Origin: a virus
DNA length: 64,000 bases
IMG/VR virus record: IMGVR_UViG_3300007640_006547
Coordinates: 1-64,000 of that record
Strand: one strand, 5' to 3'
Within the stretch, counting starts at the first letter, position 1. Every line of letters starts with the position of its first letter. Of the stretch, positions 8,630 through 17,349 are shown piece by piece. A program made the position numbers and the translations under genes. The notes beneath the pieces are model-generated. The model was not told where the DNA came from and made no database searches. It was given only the letters and a program-made list of their open reading frames with translations.

Positions 8630-9325
8630 ATGGTAATCGACGGAGTTTACATCCCCCTTAAAAGAAATTGGAATAGAATTGGCATCAGTCTAAGTGGCGG
8701 TGCTGACAGTGCTTTGCTGGCTTATTTTGTGTTGAGTAATACAAACGCTGATATCTACTTCACTACACAAGTGCGTATGTGGAAAACACGCCCTTGGCAA
8801 CGTTGGGTTGCTAAAGATGTGGTTCATTGGTTCCGTGAAAAGTTTCATAATCGCATTGAACATATAGAGGGCTTTATACCACCAGAGATGGAAGAGCCAA
8901 ACACAACCTATATCACAGACGAGTATGGACAAAGCAAGCCTGGTAACAGGATTATACTACGAGCTCACAATGAATACATTGCACACCTACACAAACTTGA
9001 CGCATGGTATGCTGCTGTGACACTTAATCCAGATGAAAAGTTTGAAGGTGCTCCCGAGGACAGAGAATATGCTAGATTGCCTGCCGAAACAAAACATATG
9101 GGTGTAACAGTGTGTCATCCTTTTAGTATGGTTCGTAAAAATTGGATTATAAAACAGTATGTTGATTATGAAATCGGCGAACTGTTGGAAATAACACGTA
9201 GTTGTGAAGGAGAATTTGAAGGGCTAGACTATACAACATACAAACATTATCAACATGTGCCATACTGTAACGAATGTTTTTGGTGTAAAGAACGTGAATG
9301 GGGTATAGCAAATGCATCCAAGTAA
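8630..9325 (+). CDS. PP-loop ATPase, QueC-like
   Basis: The 231-residue protein has the PP-loop SGGADS at residues 22-27, which binds ATP pyrophosphate in N-type ATP pyrophosphatases. Near the C-terminus Cys192 and the cluster CNECFWC (Cys213, 216, 219) reproduce the four-Cys zinc site of QueC (7-cyano-7-deazaguanine synthase). Length also fits QueC. However, no QueD, QueE or GTP cyclohydrolase partner is recognised nearby. It is followed, with a 14-nt overlap, by a twitch radical SAM protein, so it may instead activate a carboxylate in a different pathway. It has its own strong promoter. Confidence 0.75.
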   Translation: MVIDGVYIPLKRNWNRIGISLSGGADSALLAYFVLSNTNADIYFTTQVRMWKTRPWQRWVAKDVVHWFREKFHNRIEHIEGFIPPEMEEPNTTYITDEYGQSKPGNRIILRAHNEYIAHLHKLDAWYAAVTLNPDEKFEGAPEDREYARLPAETKHMGVTVCHPFSMVRKNWIIKQYVDYEIGELLEITRSCEGEFEGLDYTTYKHYQHVPYCNECFWCKEREWGIANASK

Positions 9326-10571
9326 AACTTTTTGTTTACACCCTTTTACAGGTCTTGCTACTAGAGAAGACGGTGCAATCAAAGTATGCTGTCGTAGTCA
9401 ACCAATTGGCTGGATACAAGATGAAACATTGGAAAGTGCATGGAATAACAAAAACATGCTTAGAGTGCGTGAGCAAGTATTAAATAATGAAATACCAGCC
9501 GAATGTGTTCCTTGTTTTGATTTAGAAGCACAAGGTGTAGAAAGTTTAAGGCAAAGACACATACGTGATAGTTTTCCTGATGCACGTATAAACCTGTATC
9601 CTGATGCATTAGACAAACTCAATGATGACTATACCATGCCGTTTGAGTTTCCTACTATTGAGATAAAAATTAACAACTTGTGCAATCTCAAGTGTAGAAT
9701 GTGCAATCCATTAGACAGCACACAGTGGAAAGACTGGGAACAAGTAGAACAGTTTTATGAGGAAGAAGGCAACTACCTAGTGGATGCTGTGCGCAAACTA
9801 GGATTAACACGAGCACCATACATTGGCTTGTTTGAAGACAGTGTAGAGTTTTGGAGCAATCTTGAAAAATTGCTTCCATATTTCCGCAGAATTGAGTTTG
9901 CTGGTGGCGAACCACTGATGGATCCTAGTCACTATCGCATTTTAGATATGTTAGCACCATACGGCGAAAACATTGAAATAAAGTATGCTACAAACGGCAC
10001 AGTGACTGGTATAAAGGGCGGAAGGACCATACACGACTATTGGCCTAAGTTTAAAAACGTGGTCGTAAATGTAAGCATAGACGGGCTACACGATGTGTAT
10101 GAATACATTAGAGGCAATGGTAAGTTTGAAGAAGTGGAAGAAAATGTCAAAATCTTTAAGAGCTTTCCCAATGTTAAATATGTTGTAGGTGCTTGCACTG
10201 TCCAAGCAGGTAATGTTTTACAATTGCCACAGATTATCGATTATTTTTTAAACACAATGGGCATTGTGTTTTACTCGCACAGAGTAAACTATCCAAATGT
10301 TTTAAGTGCTCAGTGTTTACCAAACACATACAAGCAAAAAGTTGTAAAAGAATTAATTAAAATTAAAGAAGATGTAAAAAATTATCCTATTATGAGTATA
10401 AACGATAAGATACTACCTATTACATTACGACAAATTGATGATAACATTAACTTTCTATTAGCCAAGGACTTGTCTCACAAATGGCCACAAACTGTAGAGT
10501 TCAATCGTAGATTAGACAAAAGCCGTAATCAAACAAATTTTGAAGACTTAATTAATGATTACGCAAATTAA
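9312..10571 (+). CDS. Radical SAM protein with N-terminal twitch domain
   Basis: The 419-residue protein opens with a Cys-rich domain (FCLHPF at 8, VCCRS near 27, then 'CVPCFD' near 68), the layout of N-terminal-twitch radical SAM proteins. The radical SAM site CNLKCRMC is near residue 124, followed by GGEPLMDP. It lacks a second C-terminal Cys cluster. Its ATG overlaps the PP-loop gene stop by 14 nt, so the two are probably co-translated and act in the same pathway. The same type occurs at 18247, 30227, 31503, 32720 and 33867. Substrate unknown. Confidence 0.9.
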   Translation: MHPSKTFCLHPFTGLATREDGAIKVCCRSQPIGWIQDETLESAWNNKNMLRVREQVLNNEIPAECVPCFDLEAQGVESLRQRHIRDSFPDARINLYPDALDKLNDDYTMPFEFPTIEIKINNLCNLKCRMCNPLDSTQWKDWEQVEQFYEEEGNYLVDAVRKLGLTRAPYIGLFEDSVEFWSNLEKLLPYFRRIEFAGGEPLMDPSHYRILDMLAPYGENIEIKYATNGTVTGIKGGRTIHDYWPKFKNVVVNVSIDGLHDVYEYIRGNGKFEEVEENVKIFKSFPNVKYVVGACTVQAGNVLQLPQIIDYFLNTMGIVFYSHRVNYPNVLSAQCLPNTYKQKVVKELIKIKEDVKNYPIMSINDKILPITLRQIDDNINFLLAKDLSHKWPQTVEFNRRLDKSRNQTNFEDLINDYAN

Positions 10572-11499
10572 AAATAATATCAATGACGATACACTAATGA
10601 TAGATATGAGTATTGGTAATATTTGTAATTATCAATGCTGGTATTGTTTTGAAGGAGCACACGAAGGTAATTATAAATGGTTTGATTACGATCTATTAAT
10701 TAAGAATACAGACAGACTGCTCAAATGGTATATGAGTCAAGGTAAAACTAAATTCGATATTCATTTTGTAGGCGGTGAACCTACACACTGGCCAAAGTTA
10801 CTAGATTATATAAAATATTTAAAAGATAATTACACTTGTTTGATAAGCATGACTAGCAATGGTAGTAAAAAATTAGACTTATGGAATAATTTTGCCAAAT
10901 ATTTTGACAAAATACATCTAAGTTATCATCATCAACAAGCCAATCTACAGTCATTTATTAACGTTGCTGATTTACTATATAAAAATAAAGTTATTGTAAG
11001 TGCTAGTGTAATGATGGATCCGTTAGCTTGGGACAAATGTATATCAGCAGTTAAACAAATGAAAAAAAGCAAATATCGCTGGACTATTAGATATACAGAA
11101 ATTCTAAGTCATGAAAAATATACAGAAAAACAAAAAATTATTTTAAAAAAACATAAAGCTCGTAGTGCTAATCCTTTTTGGTTTTTTATTAATAACAAAT
11201 ACAAATCAACTAAAATATATGTAGACGAAAAACGTGTGCCAGACAATTATATTTTAGTAAATAAACTTAATACTTTCAAAGGTTGGAAATGTAATTTAGG
11301 ATTAGACTGGATACATATTAGCCCAAATGGTGAATTAAGTGGAACATGTGGACAACATTTATTTGGCAAAGATAAAAATTATAATTTTAGACAAAAAACA
11401 TTTTATAAAAAATTTAATCCCACATTACAACCTGTTATTTGCACTCAATGCGAGTGTAAATGTATGCCGGAGACTAATATTAGTAAATGTTTAGTGTAG
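10555..11499 (+). CDS. Radical SAM protein with C-terminal twitch domain
   Basis: The 314-residue protein has CNYQCWYC (Cys24, 28, 31), GGEPTHW, and a C-terminal GWKCNLG plus 'SGTCGQ' and 'CTQCECKC', the compact auxiliary cluster site of this group. The start ATG overlaps the preceding stop by 17 nt. It is more lysine-rich than its neighbours. It is closest in layout to the proteins at 314 and 17342. Confidence 0.9.
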   Translation: MITQIKNNINDDTLMIDMSIGNICNYQCWYCFEGAHEGNYKWFDYDLLIKNTDRLLKWYMSQGKTKFDIHFVGGEPTHWPKLLDYIKYLKDNYTCLISMTSNGSKKLDLWNNFAKYFDKIHLSYHHQQANLQSFINVADLLYKNKVIVSASVMMDPLAWDKCISAVKQMKKSKYRWTIRYTEILSHEKYTEKQKIILKKHKARSANPFWFFINNKYKSTKIYVDEKRVPDNYILVNKLNTFKGWKCNLGLDWIHISPNGELSGTCGQHLFGKDKNYNFRQKTFYKKFNPTLQPVICTQCECKCMPETNISKCLV

Positions 11500-12383
11500 A
11501 AAACAGATGGCCGCATTACAGAGATAGTGTAAAAGTAGAATGGAATTTAGGAAAACGTTGCAACCTAGATTGTTCCTACTGTCCTCCTGAAATACATGAC
11601 CAGCACAGTCCACATACAAACATAGGCAAACTTTTTGAAACTGTAGATAGATTATCCGAAATTGAAAATGTTAGGATAAGTTTTACAGGAGGCGAACCTT
11701 GTGTGCATCCACAATTTGAACAATTGATAGAATATGCTAGACCAAAGATCAAATGGCTTAGTGTAACTACTAACGGAACAAGGAAGTCAGACTTCTATTT
11801 AAATTTACGTGTAAATTATATCGTTTTTAGTTTACATCTTGAAGATGTTGATTGGAGTGTAAGACTTGATAACATAATTTATCTTGCCGGAACATTAGGA
11901 GGCACGAAATTTCCAAAAGATTATCATGTAATGTTAATGGCTCATCAAGATTATATGCCTGAAGTAAAATTAGCCACAAGATGGTTAACTGAACACAATA
12001 TTCCATTTAGTATTAGACGTATACGTTGGACTGAAAAACATGACTGGTTTGACGATATGCGTTATGATTTAAAAGATTTAGAATGGATTAAAAGCACAGA
12101 AACAACTGCGAAACCAAATACACTTGTTGATAGCAAAGAACTAATGCATACAAATGATATATTAAAAAATAAATTAAATATGTTTAAAGGATGGCAATGC
12201 AGAGCAGGAATAGAAAGTTTAATGATCAACTGGGACGGTGAAGTGCATAGAGCAACCTGTAGAGTTGGTGGCAGTCTGGGAAATATATACGAAGGAACAT
12301 TTGTTAGGCCAGATCAGCATGTTATTTGCACCAGAAATTGGTGCACTTGTGCAGCAGATGTAAATATTACAAAATGGAAGTAG
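11487..12383 (+). CDS. Radical SAM protein with C-terminal twitch domain
   Basis: The 298-residue protein has CNLDCSYC (Cys25, 29, 32) followed by GGEPCVHP. The C-terminus has GWQCRAG, 'RATCRVGG', then CTRNWCTCAAD, almost the same ending as the protein at 314 (CTKNTCSCVAD), so these two are likely close relatives. The start overlaps the previous stop by 13 nt. The start of the next gene lies inside its last codons. Confidence 0.9.
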   Translation: MFSVENRWPHYRDSVKVEWNLGKRCNLDCSYCPPEIHDQHSPHTNIGKLFETVDRLSEIENVRISFTGGEPCVHPQFEQLIEYARPKIKWLSVTTNGTRKSDFYLNLRVNYIVFSLHLEDVDWSVRLDNIIYLAGTLGGTKFPKDYHVMLMAHQDYMPEVKLATRWLTEHNIPFSIRRIRWTEKHDWFDDMRYDLKDLEWIKSTETTAKPNTLVDSKELMHTNDILKNKLNMFKGWQCRAGIESLMINWDGEVHRATCRVGGSLGNIYEGTFVRPDQHVICTRNWCTCAADVNITKWK

Positions 12384-13435
12384 ATGCAATCAAACTAACA
12401 AACCCCGAACCAATGATGGTTACTTGGGACATCGGCAGAAGGTGTAATTTTGATTGCACTTATTGTGAAAGCACACGACACAATACATACAGTCCTCCTA
12501 CTAGTTGGCAAAATTTATGTTCTACATTAGATTTTATAAAACAATACACAAGATTATACAATCAACCCAATGCTAACATTGGCTTTACTGGAGGTGAGCC
12601 AACTGTAAATCCACGCTTCTGGGACTTTGTAGAAAAAATAAACAACGAAACCGAGTTTCAAGTTGGTATGACCAGTAACGGAACATGGCCAGAAAAGCAT
12701 ATTGACTTTATAAAAAATAACTTTGTGGGTATAACACTGAGTTACCATGCCGAAGCTAATCTTTTTAGCAAAGAACGCACTATTAATAATGCTATACTTG
12801 TAAAACAAGCAGGAATGTGGCTTACTGTGAATGTAATGATGCACACCGACCACTGGGATGAGTGTGTAGAAGTTCACGAAAAACTTAAATCACACGGAAT
12901 AGACAGCAAGCCTACTATGATCGGCGATGGTAATCTAGGTGTCACAGATTGGTTTTTGGACACAGAAGGTGTTCAGCGTAGGACAAGCCATCCATATAAC
13001 AAACAACAACAAGAATGGTATTTACAAGAAAAAGGATTGCCAACAGATATAGTGGAAAAAATCACCGAAGGCTATGAATTGCCTAGAGGATGCTGTGGTG
13101 CTAGAAGTATAGAAGGTAGTTGTAATGGCTGTTGGCAGAATGTAGAAGCAGTGAACACCAACTTCAAAGGCTGGTATTGTGCTGTTAATCGTTATTTTCT
13201 ACACATTGATCAACACACAGAAAAAGTATATCACCATCAAACCTGTCAAACCAGTTTCAGTGGCAGGAAAGGTCCAATAGGCAGGCTAGGTAATCCTGAT
13301 GGTATACTAAACTATGCTTATGAAAACAGAAATAGGATCATACGCTGCCCACACAATAGATGTGGTTGCGGTATGTGTGTGCCCAAAGCTAAGTCACTTG
13401 ATGTTTTTCAACAAATTGTTGGCTCGGGTTTGTAG
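12374..13435 (+). CDS. Radical SAM protein with extended Cys-rich C-terminus
   Basis: The start is placed at the ATG at 12374, overlapping the previous stop by 10 nt; a longer TTG-started frame from 12326 is unlikely. The 353-residue protein has CNFDCTYC (Cys24, 28, 31) and GGEPTVNP. The C-terminal third has 'GCCGARSIEGSCNGC', then GWYCAVN, 'HHQTCQ', a conserved 'GPIGRLGNPD' and finally 'CPHNRCGCGMCVPKA'. This many Cys residues could hold two auxiliary Fe-S clusters. The same ending occurs in the protein at 16300. Its 3' end overlaps the convergent gene by 47 bp. Confidence 0.88.
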   Translation: MEVDAIKLTNPEPMMVTWDIGRRCNFDCTYCESTRHNTYSPPTSWQNLCSTLDFIKQYTRLYNQPNANIGFTGGEPTVNPRFWDFVEKINNETEFQVGMTSNGTWPEKHIDFIKNNFVGITLSYHAEANLFSKERTINNAILVKQAGMWLTVNVMMHTDHWDECVEVHEKLKSHGIDSKPTMIGDGNLGVTDWFLDTEGVQRRTSHPYNKQQQEWYLQEKGLPTDIVEKITEGYELPRGCCGARSIEGSCNGCWQNVEAVNTNFKGWYCAVNRYFLHIDQHTEKVYHHQTCQTSFSGRKGPIGRLGNPDGILNYAYENRNRIIRCPHNRCGCGMCVPKAKSLDVFQQIVGSGL

Positions 13436-14435
13436 TTAGATTGCCACAGGTTCTAGCACAGGTATACAGTTTATGTGTGGTCCAATAGCGTTTCCACACT
13501 GATGTATATCCGGGCTTGCTGATAACTTGTTTGATGCTTTGTTTGTGTAAATTTGTGTTGCCCATGTCTGCTATCAAAAACTCATATTGACTTTTGATTT
13601 TTTGTTTTGCTTCATACAGCGGATCTTGTCGTATATGATAGTTGTAGGGTATACTGGCTAAAAAGCAGCAAGGCATTAAATCTAAGTGTGCGTCTATGTA
13701 AACTTCACGTTGCTTTTTTGCCCAACAGTCTATTACACTTGCTGATACTAGTTCGGGTATTTGTTTAGGATCAATAGGTTCTGTAGGTGTGTGTGGTTCC
13801 AGTGTGTCTATAACATGTCCTAGATTGTTTTTTACATCAAAGCTGTTTTCAAAAGCAAATCTACTGCTGTCTTTCACAGTGAAATATTTGAATCCATAAT
13901 ATTTTGCAACTTCCTGTGCTGCAATTACTTGATCAGCATTGTGCTTGAATCTTATCATGCTCCATTCTGCGGTGCCGCCAGCATTGATAAATGCTCTAGC
14001 ATTGTTTATAATTTTGTTGAAGTCGGTGTTGATTCTATATTTGCTGTGGGTATCAGCTAATCCGTCTATGGCAAAAACAACTTTGTGTTCTGCGGGCAAA
14101 TGTTTAGGCAATTCTTTCCACCAACGTTCATTTCGCAAACTACCATTGGTGTGTATATCAACATATATGCCGTCATCTTTTATCCAGTCTAACATTTTAA
14201 CCAAATGAAAGTTTAGCAACGGATCACCAAAGTTTCCACAAAATGTGATTTTTTCAATTTGGCTCTTGACTTCTTGCTCAAAAACCTGTATAAAGTCATT
14301 AACAGTCCAGTCTGCTTCACGTAGCAAAGGATTTTCAATGCCACCATGATAATTCCTGCTACACATAGGACATTGTGCTTGGCAACGATTTGATATTTCT
14401 ATGTGGACGCTTTTGAGATCTGTAAAACTAAACAC
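13389..14435 (-). CDS. Radical SAM/SPASM-like protein
   Basis: The 348-residue protein has CQAQCPMC (Cys18, 22, 25). In place of the usual GGEP it has FCGNFGDPLL, the variant seen in many SPASM-type radical SAM proteins. Later Cys residues are 'IDCWAK', 'LMPCCFL' and 'YTCARTCGN', which would form the auxiliary cluster site. The only workable start is GTG at 14435, because the next Met lies after the cluster. A perfect TATAAATA ends 4 nt before this GTG. It is a single-gene unit and differs from the other 13 radical SAM proteins in the window. Confidence 0.85.
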   Translation of the reverse strand: MFSFTDLKSVHIEISNRCQAQCPMCSRNYHGGIENPLLREADWTVNDFIQVFEQEVKSQIEKITFCGNFGDPLLNFHLVKMLDWIKDDGIYVDIHTNGSLRNERWWKELPKHLPAEHKVVFAIDGLADTHSKYRINTDFNKIINNARAFINAGGTAEWSMIRFKHNADQVIAAQEVAKYYGFKYFTVKDSSRFAFENSFDVKNNLGHVIDTLEPHTPTEPIDPKQIPELVSASVIDCWAKKQREVYIDAHLDLMPCCFLASIPYNYHIRQDPLYEAKQKIKSQYEFLIADMGNTNLHKQSIKQVISKPGYTSVWKRYWTTHKLYTCARTCGNLTTNPSQQFVEKHQVT

Positions 14436-14439
14436 TTTT

Positions 14440-14447
14440 TATTTATA
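14440..14447 (-). promoter_or_regulatory. T4-late promoter box, TATAAATA
   Basis: A perfect T4 late consensus on the minus strand, 4 nt before the GTG at 14435. The message would start at or inside the start codon. Confidence 0.6.
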
Positions 14448-14461
14448 TGCGCACTTAATGA

Positions 14462-14469
14462 ACTAAATA
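14462..14469 (+). promoter_or_regulatory. Late-type box, ACTAAATA
   Basis: The TAAATA core ends 4 nt before the ATG at 14474. The first two positions differ from the T4 consensus. Its value comes from sharing the same spacing as four other genes. Confidence 0.4.
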
Positions 14470-14473
14470 CCAT

Positions 14474-15223
14474 ATGGATCATATAGAATTTTATCAGCAG
14501 CACAAAGATGCCGCAACAGAATTACATCCACTTCCAGATTATGATTTAGAAGATCAAGCACGTTGGATTATTTCAGGACATGGCTATCAATATCTAGAAC
14601 TAGACTGGATGTTTCCTACTGCTCAATGGCAGAAAGAAAGCAATTTAGCTGAACCTCATTATGTAGCACATAGAGATGAAGCCACAGGAGAAGGCACACA
14701 CAACGGATGGAGTAGTTGTGTGCTACACGGTATAGGCATAGACAAAACCAATGTGTATCAAACATATGGATATGAAACAGAGCCTAAATATTCATGGACT
14801 GAACTAGGTGTTAAATGTAAAAGCATACGTATGTTTTTTGAGAGTGTGTTTCCAGCAGAACGCTTTGCTAGAATACGCTTTATGCGATTAGCACCCGGTG
14901 GTTGGATATCACCGCACAATGACTTTTCACCCATGGTAACTTCAGAAAATCTTTTTGATTTTCCTATTCCTGTTAACATTGCTGTGGATCATCCTGACGA
15001 TTGTCACATGACCTTAAAGGATGCTGGTGTAGTTCCTTTTGAGTCTGGCAAGATGTGTTTGGTAAACATATTCCGTGATCACAGTGTAGTAAACTTTAGT
15101 GACCGTCCAAGAATACACATTATAGCACACTGCTATTTGGGCAATCGTAAGAAAGAATACTGTCAACTAATTGTAGATAGTTATCGTAAACAACATGAAC
15201 GTATATCCAAGCAAATTCACTGA
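14474..15223 (+). CDS. Aspartyl/asparaginyl beta-hydroxylase-like 2OG oxygenase
   Basis: The 249-residue protein reads 'RFMRLAPGGWISPHNDF', with the iron ligands His148 and Asp150, then 'PVNIAVDHPDDCHM', then 'NIFRDHSVVNFSDRPRIH' with His203 and following Arg residues. This is the complete HxD...H...R layout of the Asp/Asn beta-hydroxylase family and the clearest of the three oxygenases in the window. Family members hydroxylate Asp/Asn in peptides or small molecules. The next gene starts within its last 29 nt, so the two are likely coupled. Confidence 0.75.
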   Translation: MDHIEFYQQHKDAATELHPLPDYDLEDQARWIISGHGYQYLELDWMFPTAQWQKESNLAEPHYVAHRDEATGEGTHNGWSSCVLHGIGIDKTNVYQTYGYETEPKYSWTELGVKCKSIRMFFESVFPAERFARIRFMRLAPGGWISPHNDFSPMVTSENLFDFPIPVNIAVDHPDDCHMTLKDAGVVPFESGKMCLVNIFRDHSVVNFSDRPRIHIIAHCYLGNRKKEYCQLIVDSYRKQHERISKQIH

Positions 15224-16352
15224 TCGTAAAACCTGTGTATGTATTGTCAACGATGTTGCTGAATACACAGTGGACCGAGAACTGGTTGTAAACCGTGCTG
15301 ACTACACAATCAGCAACTTAACTGGCCAGGGCTATACTGTTTTTGAACATACCAATGTAGACAAACTGCTACAACGTGCCTGTGGCAAATACGATCATGC
15401 TGTTGTTATCAGTGCTGGCACAGAATTTATCAACGGCACACAGTTTTTTGACACCCATCCTGAAGAATATGATTTGCTGTGTCACATACTGGACGGTGGA
15501 GATGCTTACTATGGCATACACCCACAGTGTTTCAGCATCAACTTACAAACATATGTTGACCTAGGCTGTCCTAAGTTTGGAAAATCACAGTTCTTTACTG
15601 ATTACCAAGCACTTGAACCAATGCGTAGTCATGATAGCATACATGACGACTACCTACCAACATGGGTAGGCTCTGGAAAAATCATTGTAAACTACAAACA
15701 CAAACAAGCAGGTTGGAATCTAATCAAAACACTGCTGGACAACCATCGCACCATAGAAGCGTATAGCAAAGATCAACGTGAGGGCAAGTTTTATCAATAC
15801 AGGTCAGGAGAAACTTCTAGCTATATCTATCAAAAATACAACTACTGTTTGACCACACATGTTCACACACAAGCAACAGGCAAGCCCAACTATCCAAGAG
15901 TGTATGACACACCTGTTATGCGTCTTGTAGCACCTGCTAATCCTGCTGCTGCGGAACAACGTGGACCTGCTGCTGAACACATTTACTATGATTACAATTT
16001 GGCAGCATTAGAAGCAGCAGGCGGCGGCATACACATTGATCCTGTGAACACACCTGATGACTTTGTAGCACACATACCCAAAGACAATCCTCAAGGCACA
16101 GTGATTGACATGAGCAATGTTTTTTGCTATGAAGGCACTGCTGCTATGTATAGTTTACGCTATAGAGTAGAGCAAGAAAATAAATTGATACTTGCTTTAC
16201 AAAAAGAACTAGGTGATGCTACTGTGATATTTGATCAACGGGCAGCAGAGGGTATACAACCTTGGCAACCAGAAACAGGGCTTGTGAAAGATCTTACCCT
16301 TACTGATTTTGACGGTTTAGATCTGCCATCATGGCATCAAACTGTGATTTAG
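15195..16352 (+). CDS. Protein of unknown function, possibly glycosyltransferase-related
   Basis: The 385-residue protein starts at the ATG at 15195 inside the end of the oxygenase gene. The first ~170 residues ('DHAVVISAGTEFINGTQFF', then 'DLLCHILDGGDAYYGIHPQCFSIN') could be the donor half of a GT-A-like fold, as in other phage proteins of this kind, but there is no clear DxD. An Ala-rich stretch lies around residues 235-275. The C-terminal ~100 residues look like a separate domain. I do not assign a function. The 3' end overlaps the convergent radical SAM gene by 53 bp. Confidence 0.6.
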   Translation: MNVYPSKFTDRKTCVCIVNDVAEYTVDRELVVNRADYTISNLTGQGYTVFEHTNVDKLLQRACGKYDHAVVISAGTEFINGTQFFDTHPEEYDLLCHILDGGDAYYGIHPQCFSINLQTYVDLGCPKFGKSQFFTDYQALEPMRSHDSIHDDYLPTWVGSGKIIVNYKHKQAGWNLIKTLLDNHRTIEAYSKDQREGKFYQYRSGETSSYIYQKYNYCLTTHVHTQATGKPNYPRVYDTPVMRLVAPANPAAAEQRGPAAEHIYYDYNLAALEAAGGGIHIDPVNTPDDFVAHIPKDNPQGTVIDMSNVFCYEGTAAMYSLRYRVEQENKLILALQKELGDATVIFDQRAAEGIQPWQPETGLVKDLTLTDFDGLDLPSWHQTVI

Positions 16353-17349
16353 TTCGTGCTTTAGGCGCACATATACCACACCAACAACTTGACTTTTTAC
16401 AAACTATGCCGCGATTGTGTGCTGATGTGAGCATAGCATCTGGGTTGTTCAAGTTGCCAATAGGTCCTACACTGCTTGAATAATTCATCCTACAGTCTTT
16501 GTTGGTAAACACTTCGCCTGTGTTTTGTCTAATATACAAAAAGTGATCTGCTACACTACAATGCCAATTTTTAAATCTGTTGTCTACACGTTTGGTATCA
16601 CAGCCACTGGCGCACAGTGTTTTGCCACCGCAGCAGGCTCTTCCTTCAGCACTGAGGTTAAGTCCTTTTACCAGCGCATGAGAAATTTTGTCTTTGATCG
16701 AAATCTTACGTCCCAGTAAATATTCTGCTTGTTCAGCAGAGTAGTTCCAACGCATGTCTAACCAATGATGATCAATCTGTCTTGGCAGATGTGGTATGTG
16801 ATAGGCCTTACACCATTCAATCATTTGAACACAGTCCGCCCAGTGTCTTGGATCCATCATGATGTTTACACAAAAGTTTTTGTCTTTGCCTTTACAATAC
16901 ATGATGTTTTGTCTAACCATGTCTTTTTGTTTTTGGGTAGCACTGGCATGATAACTTATTGTGTAGTAGTCCACAAACTCAGATACTCTGGTCCACTGTT
17001 TTACGCCAACTACAGCATTGGTTATAAATGCTATGCCCATATACCAATCGTATTTTTGTCTTTTGAAGTTTATCCATTTCAGTATATCAACTATGTGTGG
17101 ATGGAATAAACTTTCACCGCCTTGTATGTTTAAGTTGGCTTGCCTGGCTGACTCAGGACGCTCGGACATTTTGAGATCAACATAGCGAAATATAAAATCC
17201 ACAGTCTCATTACACTCTCCTAAACTAGGATGTTCTGTGTTGTTGTCATGGCCATCGCCACAATACGCACAATCAAGATTACATTTCAGTGTGCTTTCCC
17301 AAGCAACTTGGAATATTCTGTCGTCTTTTGGTATTAGTGTATCAAACAT
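16300..17349 (-). CDS. Radical SAM protein with extended Cys-rich C-terminus
   Basis: The 349-residue protein has CNLDCAYC (Cys23, 27, 30) and GGESLFHP, with Ser for the usual Pro. The C-terminus has 'CCGGKTLCASGC', 'NWHCSVA', 'NKDCRMN', 'GPIGNLNNPD' and 'CKKSSCWCGICAPKA'. It matches the protein at 12374 motif by motif, so the two form one subfamily with room for two extra Fe-S clusters. It is the last gene of the 22209-16300 operon and overlaps the previous stop by 8 nt (ATGTTTGA). Confidence 0.88.
   Translation of the reverse strand: MFDTLIPKDDRIFQVAWESTLKCNLDCAYCGDGHDNNTEHPSLGECNETVDFIFRYVDLKMSERPESARQANLNIQGGESLFHPHIVDILKWINFKRQKYDWYMGIAFITNAVVGVKQWTRVSEFVDYYTISYHASATQKQKDMVRQNIMYCKGKDKNFCVNIMMDPRHWADCVQMIEWCKAYHIPHLPRQIDHHWLDMRWNYSAEQAEYLLGRKISIKDKISHALVKGLNLSAEGRACCGGKTLCASGCDTKRVDNRFKNWHCSVADHFLYIRQNTGEVFTNKDCRMNYSSSVGPIGNLNNPDAMLTSAHNRGIVCKKSSCWCGICAPKARTKSQFDAMMADLNRQNQ

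Noticed and set aside
12326-12373. Longer TTG start for the radical SAM gene at 12374
   Set aside because: The ATG at 12374 gives the usual overlap with the previous stop and places the Cys cluster at the same distance from the start as in relatives.
8630-13435. Queuosine or deazaguanine-DNA operon suggested by the QueC-like gene
   Set aside because: No QueD, QueE or GTP cyclohydrolase pattern; the neighbouring radical SAM proteins have twitch-type Cys sites and are much longer than QueE.
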